From: Aphrocallistes beatrix | Lineage: Eukaryota; Porifera; Hexactinellida; Sceptrulophora; Aphrocallistidae | Reading direction: 5' to 3' | DNA length: 64,000 bases | Assembly: GCA_963281255.1 (NCBI GenBank) | Contig: OY725500.1 | Coordinates: forward strand, 2,661,184-2,725,183 | Shown: in pieces, positions 34,070 to 46,189 of the stretch | How the letters are laid out: every line of letters starts with the position of its first letter | Position numbering within the stretch: the first letter of the stretch is position 1 | Program-made: the position numbers and the translations under genes | The notes under the pieces: model-generated | Databases searched by the model: none | Told to the model about the DNA's origin: nothing | What the model saw: the letters and a program-made list of their open reading frames with translations, nothing else

Positions 34070-34870
34070 CAGTCAGAGGACAAAAGTATTCGACCAATTC
34101 ATTATTATGTATTCGTATCTTACGTTGTAATTGGCATAACATCAACAATATTTCCATTAATCAGAATCAACTGGAACAAGATGAACCCTTGAGTGTTTGC
34201 AGTGGAATCCATACTGTATTTTGAAATTATTGAAATTTTTGAGATAATTAGCTCATTAATGAGTTAATGAGCTCATTATCTTTCGCAAAGTGAGTAACAA
34301 GAAATCTGCTCGAGATAGAGAAATTTAGACATTATATTCGGAATCTACACCCCTTAATTACCCTAGGAATTCATTTTTAGATTGATTGAACATCTCTACT
34401 GCCTAATAATAAGATTTTTGTGTCGGCTCTGCCACCCTAGCCACCTTTACTAAGTGGTTTCAATGGCACAATGTGGCTGAAGTGGCAGAACCGACACAAA
34501 AATCTAATTATTAGCCAGTAGAGATGTTCAATCGATCTAAAAATGAGTTCCTAGGGTAATTAAGGGGTGTAGATTCCGAATATCCGAAAATTTCTCTATC
34601 TCGAGCAGATTTCTTGTTACTCACTTTGCAAAAGATAATGTGAAATTTTTGAAAATTTTGAGATAATTAGCTCATTAATGAGTTAATGAGCTAATTATCT
34701 CAAAAAGCAAAAATTTCAAAATACAGTATGGATTCCACTGCAAACACTCAAGGGTTCATCTTGTTCGAGTTGATTCTGATTAATGGTAATAGTGTTGATG
34801 TTATGCCAATTACAACGTAAGATACGAATACATAATAATGAAGTGGTCGAATACTTTTGTCCTCTTACTG
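34070..34870. mobile_element. Fold-back Tc1-type element, 801 bp
   Basis: Ends CAGTCAGAGGACAAAAGTAT and complement. The two arms are complementary along nearly their whole length, with the centre near 34460. No coding sequence. Confidence 0.8.
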
Positions 34871-35511
34871 TTACTGTAATTGATTCATAATACTAGAATA
34901 ATGCTTTGGTTTATGTATTGATAATACTGGGTAAAAGGATTTAGACAATGAATTATACTTCAAAAGATAGTATACTACTGCTTAATCTAAACACAAAGTC
35001 TAATTAACGGAAATACTTGTACATAGATCGTTTGAGAATTAGTTTTTGATATCTGGAGTAGTAGTATTTGGAAACCGAATAGTAATATCCGGATGCTAAT
35101 TAGTCGGATATCCGGATATTTAAGAAAGCTTATATAGCTTGGCTACAATTATAACTAGTCTAGGATTCATAGAGTCAGTGTCATTATATTATTTATAACT
35201 TCACTGATATTGATGTATTTCAATTGTCAGAGATAGTTGTTTATGCTACTCGCCTTAGAGCCCATAATTACGTGAATGCTTATTGTGGAAGTCTAACTGT
35301 AGGGATATTATGTAAGAATGGTATCAGTTGGATTCTTTCAATATATGACAAGCTTAAAATTATGAAGTTTGTGATCGTTTTTTCTCGAAACAGCGATATA
35401 GCAAGATTCAACGCTTGCAATACCGAAATTTCTTGACAAGGTGGATGTAGAAGTACAATGCGAAACCACTGCCGTTCAAAGCATATTATTTGTAACTAAC
35501 GTGTAACTACT
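34871..35511. other. Intronic sequence with one unassigned frame
   Basis: A 70-codon frame at 35224-35436 begins just after a CAATTGTCAG acceptor-like site, but it matches no protein I know and no FDPS segment. Confidence 0.25.
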
Positions 35512-36935
35512 TAGGGCATTCAAAAGTTCTCATCCCAAATCTGTATCTCAAATGATAGTGAAAATAGGATACTTCAATTTGTCCATTTAAAGGATCAGCT
35601 TCCAATTTGGATATTGGTTTATTTTAAAAGGACATTTATTGTGGTTCCTACATTTAGATTTTTGTATATCGGTTTATGATAGAGTCCCTTTGGAGGATAA
35701 ATAGCAGTAAAACACACATAATTAGATATTTACCTTATTGACAATCAATGTGAGTTTGGATGCCCAAAGGACGCCTCTTGCGGGCATAGTGTCAGCCTGC
35801 CTTGCAGCGCAAGTAACTGAAACGCGCTTGCCTATAGACCTTTTGTAAGTTGGATATACCAAAGGTAAGCGGTCGCATAGATTTTATTTAATACCTGGAT
35901 ATTCATCATTTTTGAAGATATACTTGACTTCGCGTTTCATTTGACAAATGAATGCCTGGATGAAAAATAGAAACTTTAATTTGAGAAAGAACTTTTAATC
36001 TGGACACAATCACGAAAAATGTACACGATGGATCTGTACAAAATTATTAAGCAAGGTTTTTATAGTTCTTCCTAACAGTCATTTGCTTTACGGTAGTGTT
36101 TGGAATTATTTGCCATTCACATAAATTCGGATACTGGATAATATTTTAGCAAGATAGCCGGATATCCGTTTAACAGTCTGTATATTTAATTTTACCCAAT
36201 TAGATATTTAATCCAATTATACTACATGCAGTATAGATAATTCAATAAACAAGTTTATCAATGATCTGAATAGTAATATATATCTAAAAGAGATATGGTT
36301 TAGAAATTAGTTCTTTAGCTTTCGGAAGTAACTTCTTAGAAAACAGCCATCTAATGTATCGTCACCCAAACTACTTCTTATTTACTTAGGGTATTCAAAA
36401 AGTTATCTCATACCTGTATCTCAAATGATATTGAAAATATGATATTTTCGATTTGTCCTTTGTATTCCTTAGGGGATCAGCTCCCAATTTATATATTGGT
36501 TTATTTTAACAAGACAATTATTGTGGTTCCTACATTAAGTGTCGAAAAGTTGGAATCTTCCAATTGAAATGGCTTAAAACTAATTTTGGAGAATAAAAAT
36601 TGTGAAAATCGTAAAATGAGGTCATTAAAAGATTAAATTGTTAAGAACTTGTGAAAAAGGAAACGGGAGGTGTCCACTAAAATGCTCGTGTTGAAAAAAT
36701 ATCATGCCATTTTTAGTGGATTTTTTGGTGGATTTTCGCCACTTACAAAGTAGGACAAAAAGTAGTAGTAAAAAAAGTAGTAGTAAACTTCAAAACACAT
36801 TATTCCCTCAGCCTAAAACTAGAATACTTTAGAAAAGTCAATCTAGTATATGTTAGTTGATGCGTAGAATTCGATGGGGGATCAGTTTGAATCTAAATTT
36901 GCTCAGGACTGAAATATATCAAAAGGAACTCAAAA
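35512..36935. repeat. Direct repeat pair and family E relative
   Basis: About 150 bp at 35512-35658 ('ttagggcattcaaaa', 'tgtatctcaaatgata', 'attgtggttcctacat') recur in the same direction at 36386-36537. After the second copy, 36540-36935 is an inverted relative of the element at 253-1009. No LTR features such as a primer site are visible. Confidence 0.5.
35735..35830 (+). mobile_element. Helitron-like family A, 3' fragment
   Basis: Ends with GCGCAAGTAACTGAAACGCGCTTG, here followed by C rather than T. The 5' part is absent. Confidence 0.6.
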
Positions 36936-37076
36936 ATAAATTAGAAATCACTCAAATATGACCAACATTTGGCAATTGATCAATTTTTGATAAATAATAA
37001 TGACATAACAACAGAGTAATAAGTCATTACATTTAGATGATAATTGATTCGTAGGTGATGAATATTATTTTACACA

Positions 37077-37624
37077 TCCTTACTATTAAAACTCGATTAA
37101 TGTGTATATATTATTTATATATATATATCTCTGTAACGAATTGATTGAAGAAACTGCCAGGCGTAGAAAGCTGATTTTTGGCATGTGGGAGTTTTTTGGC
37201 TATGGCTCCACTAAGTTCTGAGTTCTGACAAAAATGTCGACTCATCATGGAATTATGACGTCATCGTCACATTTTTAAAAGTTAAGCAACACAGTTATTT
37301 GGACATAACTCAGCCATTATAGGAGATAGAAGGCTGAAATTTTAATAAAATATGTATACTAACATACCTCACATATGATAGAACTATCATCAAAAAATAA
37401 TGACTCATCACTTTTTTATAACGTCATCATTACTCATCAAAATTTTAAAAATTGATATTTTTGGTGATTTTTCGTTCCGTATTGATTAGATCAGTGGGAC
37501 AGACGTATTTAGAGATGTTATCTCCCTTATAATTAACCAGTGTGACCCCAGGCGACTGAAGGGAGCCTCCGGCGGATACTAAGTGTCCGCCAGCCACGGA
37601 GCGCAAGCAAGCGAAGCGCGCTTG
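37077..37624 (+). mobile_element. Helitron-like family A, complete copy (548 bp)
   Basis: A|TCCTTACTATTAAAACTCG at the 5' end; GCAAGCGAAGCGCGCTTG|T at the 3' end; one TGACGTCA plus a TAACGTCA variant, TGACTCA and a TA tract. Closely similar to 30784-31337. Confidence 0.87.
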
Positions 37625-37649
37625 TTCTATTAAAATCTCAAACTTCTAT

Positions 37650-37843
37650 TACAAAATTCGAGTTATAGTCGAACAACTATTATTTCTAATTATAAAGAGG
37701 CGACAATGACTTCATGATTCCATGATGAGTTGACATTTTCTTCTGAGATCAGAACCTAGTCGAACCATAGCCAAAAGACATCAAAAAAATCAGCTTTCTA
37801 TGCCTGTAAATTTTTCAATTAATTCGTTACAGATATATATGTA
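37650..37843 (-). mobile_element. Helitron-like family A, 5' portion
   Basis: The minus-strand 5' half is present up to its TA tract, where the next copy (3' end at 37844) is inserted. Confidence 0.65.
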
Positions 37844-38129
37844 CAAGTGCGCTTCGCTTGCTTACGCTGAGCGGCTAGCAGATAGTTTGAGGCCTGGGCT
37901 CGCATTGATTAATTATAAGGTAGATAACATCTCTAAATATGTCTGTTTTACTGTTATAATCGATATCACTCGAAAGATATAAAAGGTGACAATGACGTTA
38001 TAATTCTATGATGAGTCGACAATTTCGTATGAACTCAGAGCTTCATACATGCTAAAAATCAGTTTTCTGTGCCTAGTAGTTTCTTCAATCAATTCGTTAC
38101 AGATATATATATTTATATATATATATATA

Positions 38130-39253
38130 CAGGGTGTCTCAAAATTATTGCCCTATTGTATTTTTATCCATAAAATATTAGAATAGAGAGATATATGATC
38201 GGTCATTTGGATATATATTTTCCATCTAGTTTAATACAAGATTTTATCCTCTCGGGCATTCCATCTATCAGAGCTTGTAGATAATTTGGTTTTATGGATG
38301 ACCAGGCCGATTCGAGCTGTATTTTTAGGTCACAAATACTTTTGGCGGTGTCCATCTTGTTTAGCTCTTCCTGAAGATATCCCCACAGGTTCTCAATTGG
38401 GTTTAAGTCAGGAGAGTTGCCTGGCCATTGTGGTTTATCCCAAAAGTTAGCTAGGTTCCTCTTGCACCAATCTTGGGTTTTTTTGGACGTGTGAGCAGGG
38501 GCGCCGTCCTGCATAAAAACAGCTTTTGACATGTTTTTGAGCATTTTTCTATCCAAAACAGATCCATTTTCACGGGTTATGTGAAGAGTTTCCAAACAGG
38601 ACTTTGCCAGGATTTCATCTATATAGTAGGCTGTATTTACTGTTTGTTTGGGAGGGATGAAGTGCAATTTAGAGATCGCTCGAAAGCTCATCATCCCCCA
38701 AACCATAAATTTCGGAGGAAATTTGACAGTTTCCAGTGGGATGATATTTGAGCCATCTCTTGCTCAAATCCTGTCATTTTGACGATTTGTGGGATGAAAT
38801 AGCTCAAATGAAGACTCATCAGACCAAAGGATGTTTCTCCATTCAGCGACAGTCCAGTTCTCCTTTGCCAGACAGAAATTTAATCTGTTTTCTCTCTGTT
38901 TTGAGGAAAGTTTGGGCTGTTTTGGTCGCTTATAGGGTCGAACTTGCAAATCTTTCCTCAAATAGCGATGGACAGTGTCTTTCGAGACAGGTACACATGT
39001 CCTCGTAATTTGTGTAGCGATTAATCGCGTAGATTTGTGTCGCTTTCCCAGAGATTTTGCGATCATGATCTTAGACCGCCGATTCAGCTTTTTTGGCCTT
39101 CCAGCCCCCTTCCTATGCTGAAGATCTTTTGAACAATTGTATCTTGCCCACCATCTTCGAACTGTTCTAATATCCTTCCCAAGTTCCTTTGCTACAGAAA
39201 TCTGAGTAGAACCAGCGAGTAACATCCCAATAGCGCGATTTCTGACCTGTAAC
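38130..39253 (-). mobile_element. Tc1-like DD37E transposon, right end lost
   Basis: The left TIR CAGGGTGTCTCAAAATTATT follows TA. The transposase gene runs on the minus strand almost to the junction at about 39253, where a hAT MITE begins. The partner TIR is missing, so the unit is immobile as it stands. Confidence 0.85.
38203..39252 (-). pseudogene. Tc1-like transposase, DD37E, one nonsense codon
   Basis: Read from about 39252: QVRNRAIGMLLAGSTQIS (first helix-turn-helix, initiator Met missing), AGRPKKLNRRSKI hinge, TVHRYLRKDLQVRPYKRPKQ. The first catalytic Asp is in WSDESSFELF. A TGA at 38764-38766 stands where a Trp is usual, and the same frame continues: MVWGMMSFRAIS, then MQDGAPAHTSKK (second Asp) and SPDLNPIENLWG (Glu). 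I count 37 residues between the second Asp and the Glu. The frame then ends normally at 38203. Apart from the lost start and one stop, it is the best-preserved transposase in the window. DD37E Tc1/mariner groups are known; assignment within them is not made. Confidence 0.9.
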
Positions 39254-39666
39254 TTTTATTAAATGTTTATATAAATAGTTATGCAAAAATATATTCAAGT
39301 ATAAGTAAGCCAATTATATTTATTTGTGTTCGGACCACTTCATGTAAGAACATGTGATTATTGTGTTGGGAAAGCATGCAAATTATTTGTTTGGCCAAAT
39401 ATTCGGTTGACCAAAATATTCGGTTGACCAAATTATTCGGTTGACCAAATTATTCGGTTGACCATATTATTCGGTTGACCAAATTATTCGGTTAACCAAA
39501 TTATTTGGTCGACCAAATTATTTGGTTGACCAAATTATTCGGTTGACCAAATTATTTGGTTCTCAACCGAATACCAAATAATGATATTTGATTACAAACC
39601 AAATATCAATTATTTGCAAATAATATTTTTTTAAACCGAATAATCAATTATTCGGTTTCAACCCTG
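39254..39666. mobile_element. hAT MITE with 17-bp repeats, one end missing
   Basis: The right end TCGGTTTCAACCCTG and the array of 'ttcggttgaccaaatta' units (about 39395-39560) match the complete copy at 55748-56403 in inverted orientation. The other terminus is replaced by the Tc1-like unit. Confidence 0.75.
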
Positions 39667-39680
39667 ATATATATATATAT

Positions 39681-41760
39681 ATGGGGAATTCCATGTCAAA
39701 AATCAATAATTTCACCACCATCAACCGATTTGTTTGAAATTTGCTGTGTGATAGGGCACTTAGATGTCTTTACTTCTGTGAAAATTTCAGATCAATCAGT
39801 CATGTGATTTTTGAGTAATGACGTCACAAATTTTGGAATTTTTGCTGTTTGACCAAGGATTTTCACAATGGTAAAATCACCATCCCATTTTAAACTCGAA
39901 TAACTCGAAAAATATTCATCAAATTCTTTCATAAATTGCAATACTTATGCTTTACATATGGAGAAAACGAAAAACTTGAGTAAATTAAGTTTTGAGTTCC
40001 TTTTCTTTGTGAAAACTGGAACTGAAACCAACTCCCGAAGCAAACCGGAACTATGACGTAACAAAAATGTATATTTTTCAAACTGTTTTATTTTTGGGTA
40101 TTTTACTGTTTATATTCATGATTCATTGTATAAAAAAATTCATTTGGTTTCCATATGTTCTCTTTGAGTTATTCACATTTTTGTACTTGAAACGCTTTCT
40201 ATATACAAGTATAATTCAAAATTTTATGCCTTTTGTAAAAATCTAAAATTGACCTGACAACTCTCAATTCTACCATTTTGAAAATGCTTTTATGTCTTCC
40301 TCTAAAATATTACTCATTCTTACAACATTCTGCAAATTGATATGTGCATTTGGAATTATAAGTCTGTTGTATATTGGACCACAGACAGACTAAACATAAA
40401 CAGTGTAATGCTGTTGTTGCTATGTAATAGGAATGCAATGAATGCAATGAATGCAATAAATGCAATAAAATTACCAATTGTGACCAAAGTAATCATTTGT
40501 CTAATAACTCGTAAACTATTGAATTTAGACGTGGAAATTATGTCATGGCTTTATAGGAAATAGTCTATTGGCTATCAAATAAGATCAAATTTGAATGCAT
40601 AGTTATTGCGGTTTTCAAGATATGACCTCAACTGATCAAAATGCGTTTCCATAGCAACGCTGGAATGTAGCAACACTCCATGAAAATATTCACTTTTCGC
40701 ATCAACCCATTCACAGCTCAGTTCTATACAAAGAAACTATAATAAAACAAACTTAGAAATGCCCTTAAACAACCTCTGAATTTCACTAAATGTGTCCCAA
40801 ATATAATCTATTGTGCAATCATATGATGACTAATCGAAATTTTAACAACGGATATGGATACTCTGGCGTCATATTTATATATGCTGGTAATGCATTTCGA
40901 AGCTCTATTCTGCGTCGTTCATGATTTTTGGCAGATCATGTATTTGATCAACCATCTTCGACCGCATCCCTGGTCCATTTTTGTGATTTAGATGGGTGGC
41001 CTTATATACAGAGTGCTATGTTCGGACTAAATATCGGATTGTTCAGCAAATATTAGTCCTCTAAAATTAGCTTTTCAACTCATTAGTGACATTTATTGCA
41101 TTCCTATTACATAGCAACAACAGCATTACACTGTTTATGTTTAGTCTGTCTGTGGTCCAATATACAACAGACTTATAATTCCAAATGCACATATCAATTT
41201 GCAGGATGTTGTAAGAATGAGTAATATTATATAGGAAGACATAAAAGCATTTTCAAAATGGTAGAATTGAGAGTTGTCAGGTCAATTTTATATTTTACAA
41301 AAGGCATAAAATTTTGAATTATATATAGAAAGCGTTTACAAAAATGTGAATAACTCGCAAATGTGAATAACTCAAAGAGAACATATGGAAACCAAATGAA
41401 TTTTTTCATACAATGAATCATGAATATAAACAGTAAAATACCCAAAAATAAAACAGTTTGAAAAATATACATTTTGTTACGTCATAGTTCCGGTTTGCTC
41501 CGGGAGTTGGTTTCAGTTCCAGTTTTCACAAAGAAAAGGAACGCAAAACTTAATTTACTCAAGTTTTTCGTTTTCTCCATATGTAAAAGCATAAGTATTG
41601 CAATTTATGAAAGAATTTGATGAATATTTTTCGAGTTATTCGAGTTTAAAATGGGATGGTGATTATACCATTGTGAAAATCTTTGATCAAACAGCAAAAA
41701 TTCAAAAATTTATGACGTCATTACTCAAAAATCACATGACCGATTGATCTGAAATTCCCC
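39681..41760. mobile_element. 2.1-kb palindromic element with GGGGAATT ends
   Basis: The arms 39681-40450 and about 41085-41760 are complementary along their length. They start GGGGAATT and end AATTCCCC inside (TA)n. The centre is occupied by the right half of a CATAGC element. Frames such as 41227-41472 are palindrome artefacts. The superfamily is unknown. Confidence 0.75.
40476..41020 (+). mobile_element. CATAGC element, right half, inside the palindrome
   Basis: Matches the right arm of 10069-11150, including 'accgcatccctggtccattt', and ends AGAGTGCTATG at 41020. Confidence 0.7.
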
Positions 41761-41773
41761 ATATATATATATA

Positions 41774-42716
41774 TACAGTACCCGGACAAACGTATTCAAC
41801 CACCACGAAAACTTCCATACAAATAGTATTAAATTAGAACTATCCAAAAAAGAAACATGTCCTCAAACAGTAGAAAATACTCTATTTTTATTTCAAATTC
41901 GTAAGCTACACGTTCTAATTACTCGTAATTCAGAGTCTCAACTCAAATACTTATTCTTATGTAGAAAATTATCAACCTTTGCCACTTTGTGTCACTAATC
42001 GCCATCATATATAATGGCTGTGACTTGGGACAAGTAGTATCAAGCATCAAATATTGATATTTATTAACTTGGGAGTTAGTAATTGAGTTAAGGCTATCAA
42101 TTATTAGTACAGGTATCCCTCGCCGTTCGCGGGGGTTACGTTCCTGAGAATTGTCGCGAATGCCAAAATCGCGAATGTTCAATGAGAATAGTAGGGTTAC
42201 GTTCCTTAGATTTTTAAAACGACGCTAGATGCAGTTTGCTAAATACGTTATTGATTCAATAGTTGAGCTGCAATACTGATACAAACAGGGGCATTAGTGA
42301 AATTGTAGTAATAAATGAAGTGATAAATGAAAGATATAGTAGATCACCTAGTAGCAAACCTAAGTATCATACTTAAATAGTAAAGTCTAGCTTTTAGTAC
42401 TAAACCTAAATTGTAGATACGTATAAGGTTATGGACTTATGGTAGCCCATTAAACTACTGAAGAGAGTAACGAAAACCGCGAATAGTCGAGGGAACGAGT
42501 CGCGAATAGCAAAACAAGACTCAAAATATTTTCCGCGAATGGCAAACTCGCGAACGGCGAGGGCTGCCTGTAATTAGAAAGTGTAGTTTACGAATTTGAA
42601 ATAAGAAATGGAGTATTCCTCACGGTTTGAGTACATATTCCTTAATGAATATACCCACTTTAATACTATTTGTATGGAGGTTTCTGTGGTGATCGAATAC
42701 TTTTGTCCGGGTACTG
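41774..42716. mobile_element. Tc1-type MITE (family G), copy 2
   Basis: Ends CAGTACCCGGACAAACGTAT and complement with TA outside. Almost identical to 28655-29131 after removal of the nested pogo-like MITE. Confidence 0.88.
42110..42570. mobile_element. Pogo-like MITE, TTCGCG family, complete (461 bp)
   Basis: Ends CAGGTATCCCTCGCCGTTCG and CGAACGGCGAGGGCTGCCTG with TA on both sides. The empty site is visible in the MITE at 28655-29131. Both subterminal regions repeat 'gcgaat' words. Confidence 0.88.
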
Positions 42717-42788
42717 TATAGTATAAATATATATATACTTATATATTTATTACATACACACACATTTATCGAGTTTTAAAAGGAAAGA

Positions 42789-43560
42789 TATTTAAAGCTC
42801 GATTAATGTGTTTGTAGTATATATCTATACACTGTCTGAGCAAAAGTATTCGTACACCCCATAATTCCCCATACAAATATTTATAATACTGATTTATTTA
42901 GCGTTTCAAGAATATTTAATTTGTGAGAGGTACACTTAATTTGATTTCAAATTCGAATTCTCCACATTCAAATTACCCACTTTATAAGTTTTCAACTTAA
43001 TCACTCTTCTTCAAGATTGAATATTTTCAGCATTTGCTTTCCTATGCCACATGTCACGAGTGATCACTATTGTATATGATGGCATTGGTGGTATGAGGTG
43101 GCACAGTTTGAAAATCTTTAACTTTGTGAGGAAGTATAAACAAATTGAAAGATTAAAAAGTGAGTAATTCGAATATGGAGATTTCGAATTTGGGAGTTAA
43201 ATTAAGCATATTTCTTACCAATTAAATACCTTGACTCGCTAAATAAATAAGTATTATAACTATTTGTATGGGGAATTATGTGGTGTACGAATACTTTTGT
43301 TCAAGCAGTGTATATCTGTAACGAAATGATTGAAGAAACTGCCGGGCACAGAATCTGATTTTTGCATGTAGGAGTCTTTTGCTAATGGCTCCAGTAAGTT
43401 CTGACCTCAGAAGAAAATGTCAACTCATCATGGAATTATGACGTCATTGTCCCTATTTTTTACAATCAGAAATTTCAGTTTTTCGACTATAACTCAGCTA
43501 TTTAGGTGATAGAAAGCTGAAATTTAAATAGAATGTGTATGTTAATAAATCCCATCAATG
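42789..43560 (+). mobile_element. Helitron-like family A copy split by a Tc1-type MITE
   Basis: The 5' part ('aaagctcgattaatgtg') is at 42789-42829 and the conserved interior resumes at 43311. The 3' part is lost after about 43560, where 'cccatcaatgacc' type sequence (also near 62580) begins. Confidence 0.65.
42830..43310. mobile_element. Tc1-type MITE, 481 bp
   Basis: Ends CACTGTCTGAGCAAAAGTAT and complement, TA outside, inserted in the TA tract of a Helitron-like copy. Confidence 0.85.
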
Positions 43561-43734
43561 ACCTTGGTCCATTCTATTTATAGCATGGACCCCACATTTC
43601 TAATGACTTTACAAAAAATGAGCCATCAAAAATCTTTGTCAGTGAGGGGATAATTATTAATGTTCTTCACATGTCATACCACTACTGTATCATCAAAAAA
43701 GGTAGACTCATCACTCTGTTAAGACGTCATAATT

Positions 43735-45303
43735 ATATATCTGTTACGAATTGATTGAAGAAACTGCCAGGTACAGAAAGCTGATTTTTTGCATGTGGGA
43801 ATCTTTTGGCTATGGCTCCGGTAATTTCTGAGCTCAGACGAAAATGTCGATTATCATAGAATTATGACGTAATCGTCACCTTTTTTATAATTATAAATTT
43901 CAGTTTTTGACTTTAACTCAGCCATTTTAGTTGATAGATTCTTGAAATTTTAATAGAATGTGTATACAAATAGATCTCACATATGATGCAACTATCATCA
44001 AAAAATATTTACTCATCACTTTATTATGACGTCATCATTATGCATCAAAATTTTAAAAATTGACAAATTTGGTGATTTTTCGGTCGATTTCGATTATAAC
44101 AGTAGGACAGACCATAGCCTACTCTAATAATGCCTCACAGTAAAATAACCATGGATGCGGTGATAGCCGAATGGATTAATACACGATTTGCCTAAAATCG
44201 TTAATCATGTAGGATAGGCATTAAGAATGTATTACTAGCATATATAAACATGGCATCAAATAACATATATCCGTTGTCAAAATTTCGATTCGTCATCATA
44301 TCATTTCGCAACAGGTCATTTTAAGCACGATTTTGGCAATTTTCTAAACTGTTTTAACCCTATTTCTAAATGGTATTAAGGTGTGATTTTTGTGTAGAAC
44401 CAAGATTAGTACGAGTTGATTTGAAAAATTTAGAATTTTTCAATGGAATGTTGTTACATTGCTGCGTTGCTATGGTAAAGCATTTAGGTCAGTTTGGGCC
44501 ATATCCTGCAAACTGTAAGAACTAGGTCTTCAAATTTGTTTTTTTTGATAGGCAATTGGCTATTTCCTATTAGGTAATAATACAATTTAAACTTCTAAAT
44601 TCACAGACTATAGAGTTATGAGATAATTTAGTGTTTTGGCCACATTCTTAAAATCAACCATAACTCAAAACTCGTTGAATTTAGAAGTTCAAGTTGTATT
44701 ATCACCTAATAGAAAGTAGGCCATTGCCTATCAAACACGATCGAATTTGAAGATCTAGCTACTACAGTTTGCACGAAATGGCCTAAACTGACCAAATGCT
44801 TTACCATAGCAACGGAGGAATGTAACAACATTCCATTGAAAAATTCTAAATTTTTCAAATCAACTCGTACTAATCTTGGTTCCACACAAAAATCACACCT
44901 TAATACCATTTAGAAATAGGGTTAAAACAGCTTAGAAAATCGCTAAAATTGTCCTTAGAATGATGTGTTCCGCAATGATATGATGGCTAATCGAAATTTT
45001 TCCAACGGATATATGTACTTTGATATCATGTTTATATATGCTGATAATACTTTCTTAATGGCTATTCTGCATGGTTAACGATTTCAGGCTAATCGTGTAT
45101 TAATCCATTCGGCTACTACTTCATCCCTAGTCCATGCTTTTCAGTCTACTGTGAGGCATTATTAGAGTAGGCTATAGACAGACGTATTTAGAGTTGTTAT
45201 CTCCCTTATAATGAATCAATGTGATCCCAGGCGCCCAAATGACGCCTCCGGCGGACACAAAGTGTCCACCAGCCGTGCAGCGTAAGCATGCGAAGTGCGC
45301 TTG
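43735..45303 (+). mobile_element. Helitron-like family A copy split by a palindromic CATAGC element
   Basis: Interior from 43735 to 44112, interruption at 44113-45176, then the family's 3' segment ending GAAGTGCGCTTG|T at 45303. The first bases of the 5' end are unclear. Confidence 0.75.
44113..45176. mobile_element. Palindromic CATAGC element, second complete copy (1,064 bp)
   Basis: Ends CATAGCCTACTCTAATAATG and complement (last base changed). A 7-bp duplication GACAGAC lies at 44106-44112 and 45177-45183. It is a full-length inverted repeat and a different subfamily from 10069-11150. Confidence 0.85.
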
Positions 45304-45307
45304 TATA

Positions 45308-45500
45308 TATATAAACGAGTTGATTAATGAAACTATGAGTCACAGAAGGCATGCTTTTTTGGTATGCGGGAGTCGTTTTGCTATGGTACCACTAAATTCT
45401 TACCTCATAGAAAATGTCAACTAATCATGGAATAATGACGTCATTATCACCTTTTTATAAATAGAAATTACAGTTCTTCGGATTTAACTCATAAAACTAG
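45308..45500 (+). mobile_element. Helitron-like family A, 5' fragment
   Basis: Conserved start-proximal blocks and one TGACGTCA are present. No 3' end. Confidence 0.6.
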
Positions 45501-45694
45501 AATACATGGAATGACTAAACTAGAACAAACCTTGTTTTCAATTTGGCCGGTTTTAGTTGCCTCCTCAAACCGAGATATAATTTTGACAAAATCTTTCGAA
45601 GAGTTAAAGAACGAAATCTTTGCTCTCTACAATTAAAATTGAAATCAGATCTCCTGCAATAAAGTTCACAAATCTGTCATTGATAGGAACATGG

Positions 45695-45952
45695 TTTGCA
45701 ACTGGCACTGAAAATCACTAAATTCGTAACAAATATAACCTATTGCGCAATTATATGATCACTGATCAAAATTTAGTGACATATTTGGTTACTTCGACCC
45801 CATATTGTTATATGCTGGTAATACATTCCTAAGCTCTATCCTACGTGGTTAATCATTTAAGGCACTTATGTTTTAGTTCAACCATCTTCTACCGTATACC
45901 TAGTCTAAAATCAGTAAGTTATTATAGGGACTTATATCTATAGTAGGCTATA
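45695..45952 (+). mobile_element. CATAGC element, right half
   Basis: Matches the right arm of the palindromic family and ends AGTAGGCTATA. Confidence 0.7.
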
Positions 45953-46189
45953 CTTATATATTTGTCTTCAACAATAGCTGTATCCATAGCATTCTATACT
46001 TAAGGCAATGGCCACTATTCACTATTTCTTTGGACCAGGATTTCTTTGACCAGGTATTGGTTAGTATATTCAAATTTACATTCATCCTTTATACGTTATA
46101 TGTGATTAATTAAGCATTTACTCACAAATATGACCATTAATCGTCGAAGAACCAAGACATATCTGATCTTCGTAATTATTGTTACATTC

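Larger units (their letters stand above)
37844..42788 (-). mobile_element. Helitron-like family A copy split by stacked insertions in its TA tract
   Basis: The 3' half is at 37844-38128, and the outer 5' end ('cgagttttaaaaggaaaga|t') appears only at about 42755-42788. Between them, in the TA tract, lie a Tc1-like transposon, a partial hAT MITE, a 2.1-kb palindrome and a Tc1-type MITE that itself holds a pogo-like MITE. Each junction shows TA-rich sequence. Confidence 0.7.

Noticed and set aside
35512..36537. Direct repeats as LTRs of a retrotransposon
   Set aside because: Only about 870 bp apart, no TG...CA ends, no primer-binding site or coding remnant between them.
41227..41472. Open frames inside palindromes (also 44706-44909, 52847-53059, 10291-10518)
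   Set aside because: Mirror copies of AT-rich arms; no family match.
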